From contig JAJZSM010000102.1 in the NCBI GenBank assembly GCA_021849765.1, forward strand, positions 1-6,025: a stretch of 6,025 bases of DNA, given 5' to 3'. Position numbers and translations under genes: made by a program. Shown here piece after piece: positions 3,385 through 6,025 of the stretch. Every line of letters begins with the position of its first letter. Within the stretch, counting starts at the first letter, position 1. The notes beneath the pieces are model-generated. The model saw only the letters and a list, made by a program, of their open reading frames with translations. It had not been told where the DNA came from and ran no database searches. This stretch comes from Actinomycetes bacterium (GTDB lineage Bacteria > Actinomycetota > Acidimicrobiia > Acidimicrobiales > RAAP-2).

Positions 3385-6025
3385 ACCACCCAGGCTCGTC
3401 TCATCTCAGTGAGCGGCGCGACAACATCGACGCTCGCCTGGCACCGCAGTGGCGTCGATGTCGTGGCGCTCGCCCTCGCCCGGTCGTCGGGCTCGAGTTC
3501 CTCGTCGGGCACCTCGATCCAACTCGCCCTGCCGAGCGGGGCGTCGGTCGTCGCCGTGGGTGCCGCCAACGAACGCACGCGAGCGTCGCTACCGGGTCAG
3601 TGGCACTGTTCGTCGGGACCGCTGACGACGTGTCGGCTCGACGGGGCAGTCGCCCCGTCGAAGTTCCTCGCCTACGTCGAGGTCACCAACCACTGGCGCA
3701 CGGCGCCGCGCGCGTCGACCCTGCGCATACGCGCCCGCGTCGACGGCGCGCGCGCGGTCACCCTCGAATCCTCGGTGTCGACCCAGCCTACGAACATCCC
3801 GACGATCTCGCTGCAGCGCAGCGCGACGCCGGTCGTTGCGATCGGTGCGACGGGGTCGGTGTCCTACCAGGTGCGTGACGTCGGTGGCGCGGCACTGGCG
3901 ACCTCGGCCGCCTCGCCGGCGATCGAGGTGACCAAGCCGATCCCCACGCTCGCGACGAGCTGGCACGTGGCGTCGGCGTCGTGGCGGTGCCAGGGATCGA
4001 CGCCGAGCGCGCTCGCTTGTTCGTATCAGGGCCCGAGCGTCGCAGTTGGCGCGGCGGCGGCGCCACTGACGATGACCTACCGCGTGGCTCGCTCGGTGAC
4101 GAGCACAGGCCCGACGTGGGTGACTTGGACGGCCGGTCTGCACGTGACGGGACCCTTCGGCGTACGCCTCGCCCGTCCCGTCCCGGGTCGCGTCGAGGTC
4201 GTGAGCGGACACGAGGGGACCCTCGCGGTGCGCGTGGGTGCCCTGGGTTCCCAGAGTGTCGCGCGCGGCGCCACACGAACGGTGCTCGTGCAACAGCAGG
4301 CGAGTGACGGCGTCGCGAGCGGACTCGCCGACACCGTCGTCGTGCCGCGGGGCTTCTCGCTGCTCGGTGAGCATCACGCTGGTTGGACGTGTCCGACCGG
4401 TACCGGGACACTGACGTGCCGCCACCCCGGTTCGATCATGACCAACGCACCGGTCGACCTCGCGCTCAGCCTGCGCGCGAGCGCGAACGCGCCCGTGGGG
4501 ATGGCCCTCGTCGCGGTCCTGGCGACGGCACTCGACGGCACCGTGAAGAACGCGGGACTCGCGGTGCTGAACGTGCTGGGCCCGCGCGCGTCATCGAGCA
4601 CGTCTCCGACGCCAGCACCCTCTCCCGGGTCACGACCGACGACCCCGACGACGGCGCAGGTCGGTGCCGCGAGTACGGTGGCGACCCCCAACAGTACGAC
4701 GCCGAGCGGTGCGCGAAGACGAGCGCACGTGCAAGCTGCCGTCACGCGGCCGCTCGCGCCGAGCAGCGCACCCGGTCCGTTGACGACGTGTCCGACGTCG
4801 ATGCCGACGACGCTCGGACCCCTTTCCGTGTTAATTACGTCGTTGACGTCGGGATCGGCGGGCTGCACGGGAACGGTGACGCTGACGATGGGATCGGGTC
4901 TTGACCTCTTCAGCGGTCTCACGCTCGCGGGGACGGTGAACTACACCGACGCCAATAACTGGTACATCACGCTCGACGCGACCCAGTCATCCATCACGTT
5001 CTTTGGCGCGACGCCCAGCTTCGCCGGGACGATCTATGACACCGCGGGCACCTTCAGCGGCTCACTGTCCATTGGGGTGACGGGCGCGACACTCTCGTCA
5101 GCGCTGTCGCTGTCCGGCAGTGCGACCCTCGATATTCCGTCCTCCTCGACGATCGTCGCCTCGTCGGCGTTCACACTCACGCTCACCAATGGGGGCGCGA
5201 CGAGCCCGGTCACCTTCCCGGTGTCGCTCAGCTACACCAACGCATCGAACTGGTCGGTCACGGTCGGCGCCAACGCGCAGCTCGCCTTCGGCTCGATCAG
5301 CCCGGTGGCCCTTGCAGTCTCGGGCACGCTCAGCGACGCATCAGGCGCGCTCAGTGGCAGCCTCACGGCCACGACCACGGCACCACTCACCATCGTGCCC
5401 TCCGTGACGATCGCGGGCACGCTCAGCTTCGCCGCGACCAGCACCAGCGCCACGTTTAGCGGCTCGGTCACGCTCACGAGCGGGGCGTTGAGCCTCCCGG
5501 TGAGTTTCACCTACACCGACTCGACGGATTGGTCGGCTCAGCTTTCGGTGAGCGGTGACTCATCGGGCTACACCGTGGCGCCGAACCTGACGATCCCGAT
5601 TAGCTCGCTGTCGGGGACTGTCACCTACGGGTACTTCGGCTCGGATTTTCCCAGTCTGGAGTGGAGCGTCACCGCCTCGCTGGCGCCGATCACGCTCATC
5701 GCGAACGTCGCCACGTTGAGCTCGGTCACGCTGTCGATCACGACCTGTCCCGCCCCCACCTACCAGGGCCAGACGACGTCCTCGCCCTGTCCCACGAACG
5801 CGACGGGCACCTACGTTTTCCTCTCGGGCTCGCTCGCGCTCAGCTTCCCCGAGTTGGGCAGCCAAACCCTCACCTTCTCGGCCAACGTCAATCTCGCCAC
5901 GGGTGGGTTCGACCTGTCAGCTTCGATGCCCGGGCCGATCACCGTGGTCGCAGGGGTGCTCAGCATCAGCTCGCCCAGTCTCGAGATCGCCTACAACGAT
6001 CCAAACTTCGCCAATCCGGGTAACA
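3295..6025 (+). CDS. secreted modular surface protein: DUF11-like modules plus beta repeats (3' partial)
   Basis: A frame open without a stop from GTG 3295 to the right edge: at least 910 codons, incomplete. Start choice: GAGGGG lies 6 bases upstream, an in-frame TGA is at 3244-3246, and a signal peptide begins directly at this GTG. Layout: signal peptide (residues 1 to about 24-30; MRQR then a hydrophobic run); three DUF11-like Ig-fold modules (about 36-150, 165-275, 285-428), each with W-x-C and a second Cys 8-10 residues later (W103/C105/C113, W230/C232/C242, W364/C366/C375); a Ser/Thr/Pro linker (about 429-500); then Thr/Ser/Gly-rich beta repeats from 546 onward with Y-T-x-x-x-x-W anchors at W556, W653 and W746. 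C818 and C832 lie in an insert in the third repeat. It is very rich in Thr, Ser, Ala and Val and poor in Lys, as expected of an exported beta protein. A cell-surface, adhesion or envelope role is inferred from architecture only; no enzymatic motif is seen, and any anchor (membrane helix or sorting signal) would be beyond the edge. Confidence 0.85.
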   Translation, partial: MRQRLAQSVLAVVMIGATTTATLAAPTGAATTQARLISVSGATTSTLAWHRSGVDVVALALARSSGSSSSSGTSIQLALPSGASVVAVGAANERTRASLPGQWHCSSGPLTTCRLDGAVAPSKFLAYVEVTNHWRTAPRASTLRIRARVDGARAVTLESSVSTQPTNIPTISLQRSATPVVAIGATGSVSYQVRDVGGAALATSAASPAIEVTKPIPTLATSWHVASASWRCQGSTPSALACSYQGPSVAVGAAAAPLTMTYRVARSVTSTGPTWVTWTAGLHVTGPFGVRLARPVPGRVEVVSGHEGTLAVRVGALGSQSVARGATRTVLVQQQASDGVASGLADTVVVPRGFSLLGEHHAGWTCPTGTGTLTCRHPGSIMTNAPVDLALSLRASANAPVGMALVAVLATALDGTVKNAGLAVLNVLGPRASSSTSPTPAPSPGSRPTTPTTAQVGAASTVATPNSTTPSGARRRAHVQAAVTRPLAPSSAPGPLTTCPTSMPTTLGPLSVLITSLTSGSAGCTGTVTLTMGSGLDLFSGLTLAGTVNYTDANNWYITLDATQSSITFFGATPSFAGTIYDTAGTFSGSLSIGVTGATLSSALSLSGSATLDIPSSSTIVASSAFTLTLTNGGATSPVTFPVSLSYTNASNWSVTVGANAQLAFGSISPVALAVSGTLSDASGALSGSLTATTTAPLTIVPSVTIAGTLSFAATSTSATFSGSVTLTSGALSLPVSFTYTDSTDWSAQLSVSGDSSGYTVAPNLTIPISSLSGTVTYGYFGSDFPSLEWSVTASLAPITLIANVATLSSVTLSITTCPAPTYQGQTTSSPCPTNATGTYVFLSGSLALSFPELGSQTLTFSANVNLATGGFDLSASMPGPITVVAGVLSISSPSLEIAYNDPNFANPGN
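3601..4419 (+). repeat. three W-x-C...C hallmarks of DUF11-like modules
   Basis: Protein-level repeat: WHC-7-C at 3601-3633, WRC-9-C at 3982-4020 and WTC-8-C at 4384-4419, spaced 127 and 134 residues apart. The third reads GWTCPTGTGTLTC, very close to the 'GWtC...ggtvtCt' signature of DUF11 repeats, and each is followed by a Pro/Ala/Gly-rich turn and an alternating hydrophobic strand. The paired Cys probably form a disulfide across neighbouring strands. The second and third modules also carry a preceding strand resembling the family's 'v.d.lP.gl' stretch. Nucleotide identity between copies is low, so the duplications are old. Confidence 0.6.
4579..4794 (+). other. Ser/Thr/Pro-rich linker region of the surface protein
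   Basis: Residues about 429-500 are low-complexity, dominated by Ser, Thr, Pro and Ala (for example STSPTPAPSPGSRPTTPTT), and separate the Ig-like half from the beta-repeat half. Such linkers are often flexible, wall-spanning or O-glycosylated. A basic patch ARRRA (473-477) built with rare Arg codons (CGA AGA CGA) stands out inside it. Confidence 0.6.
4930..6025 (+). repeat. tandem ~95-residue beta repeats of the surface protein
   Basis: Aligned by eye: repeat 1 at 4930-5220 (97 residues), repeat 2 at 5221-5499 (93), repeat 3 at 5500-5880 (about 127, with an insert containing C818 and C832), and a degenerate repeat 4 from 5881 to the edge. Each opens with a [LVFN]-x-Y-T-[DN]-x-x-[ND]-W-x-[IVA]-x-[LV] strand (YTDANNWYITL, YTNASNWSVTV, YTDSTDWSAQL; in repeat 4 NLATGGFDLSA, with F for W). 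Repeats 1 and 2 share a G-T-x-x-D-x-[AS]-G-x-x-S-G-S-L turn; each closes with a strand pair ending in a Pro-Val or Phe-Pro step. The repeats are seen at protein level only. I do not recognise the family. Confidence 0.6.

Noticed and set aside
3243..3878. Open + strand frame of 211 codons overlapping the start of the surface-protein gene
   Set aside because: Its translation is rich in Arg, Gly and His, typical of an out-of-frame reading of GC-rich coding DNA, and it has no family motif. The frame starting at 3295 has a signal peptide, a Shine-Dalgarno and recognisable modules.
3589..4425. Minus-strand frame of 278 codons opposite the surface-protein gene
   Set aside because: Arg/Ala-rich, without domains or a credible ribosome site; a GC-driven shadow of the + strand gene, as are the other long frames at 3788-4411, 4374-4922 and 4383-4904.
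4831..4833. TTA leucine codon in the surface-protein gene as a bldA-type translational switch
   Set aside because: A TTA codon also occurs in the housekeeping mrp gene (77-79), so it is not a special control signal here.

Overview
The window is high-GC bacterial DNA. Hand counts on ten 60-base lines gave about 62-80% GC in the housekeeping-type genes. The gene families and codon use fit an actinobacterium, and an acidimicrobial-type lineage is plausible, but nothing here proves the lineage.

Layout, left to right. (1) Bases 2-517, + strand: the C-terminal half of an Mrp/NBP35-type Fe-S cluster carrier P-loop ATPase, cut by the left edge. (2) Bases 608-2026, - strand: a complete 472-residue AAA ATPase with a C-terminal DUF234-type PD-(D/E)xK nuclease-like domain. 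It is convergent with mrp, has lower GC than its neighbours, and is driven from an AT-rich promoter island (about 2053-2105) packed with inverted and direct repeats that look like operators. (3) Bases 2270-3115, + strand: a complete 281-residue classical short-chain dehydrogenase/reductase, divergent from the ATPase. (4) Bases 3295-6025, + strand: a very long reading frame that never meets a stop and runs off the right edge (at least 910 codons). It encodes a secreted modular protein: a signal peptide, three DUF11-like Ig-fold modules each marked by a W-x-C...C pair, a Ser/Thr/Pro-rich linker, then a tandem array of Thr/Ser/Gly-rich beta repeats of about 95 residues with a recurring Y-T-[DN]-x-x-[ND]-W signature.

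The four genes do not form an obvious pathway. mrp (Fe-S assembly), the SDR (redox metabolism) and the surface protein are co-oriented but separated by untranslated gaps. The ATPase/nuclease gene sits between them in the opposite direction with its own promoter, like a one-gene insertion. The least-described items are the repeat protein on the right and the operator-like cluster in front of the ATPase gene. No RNA genes, CRISPR arrays, transposases or insertion-sequence ends were seen.
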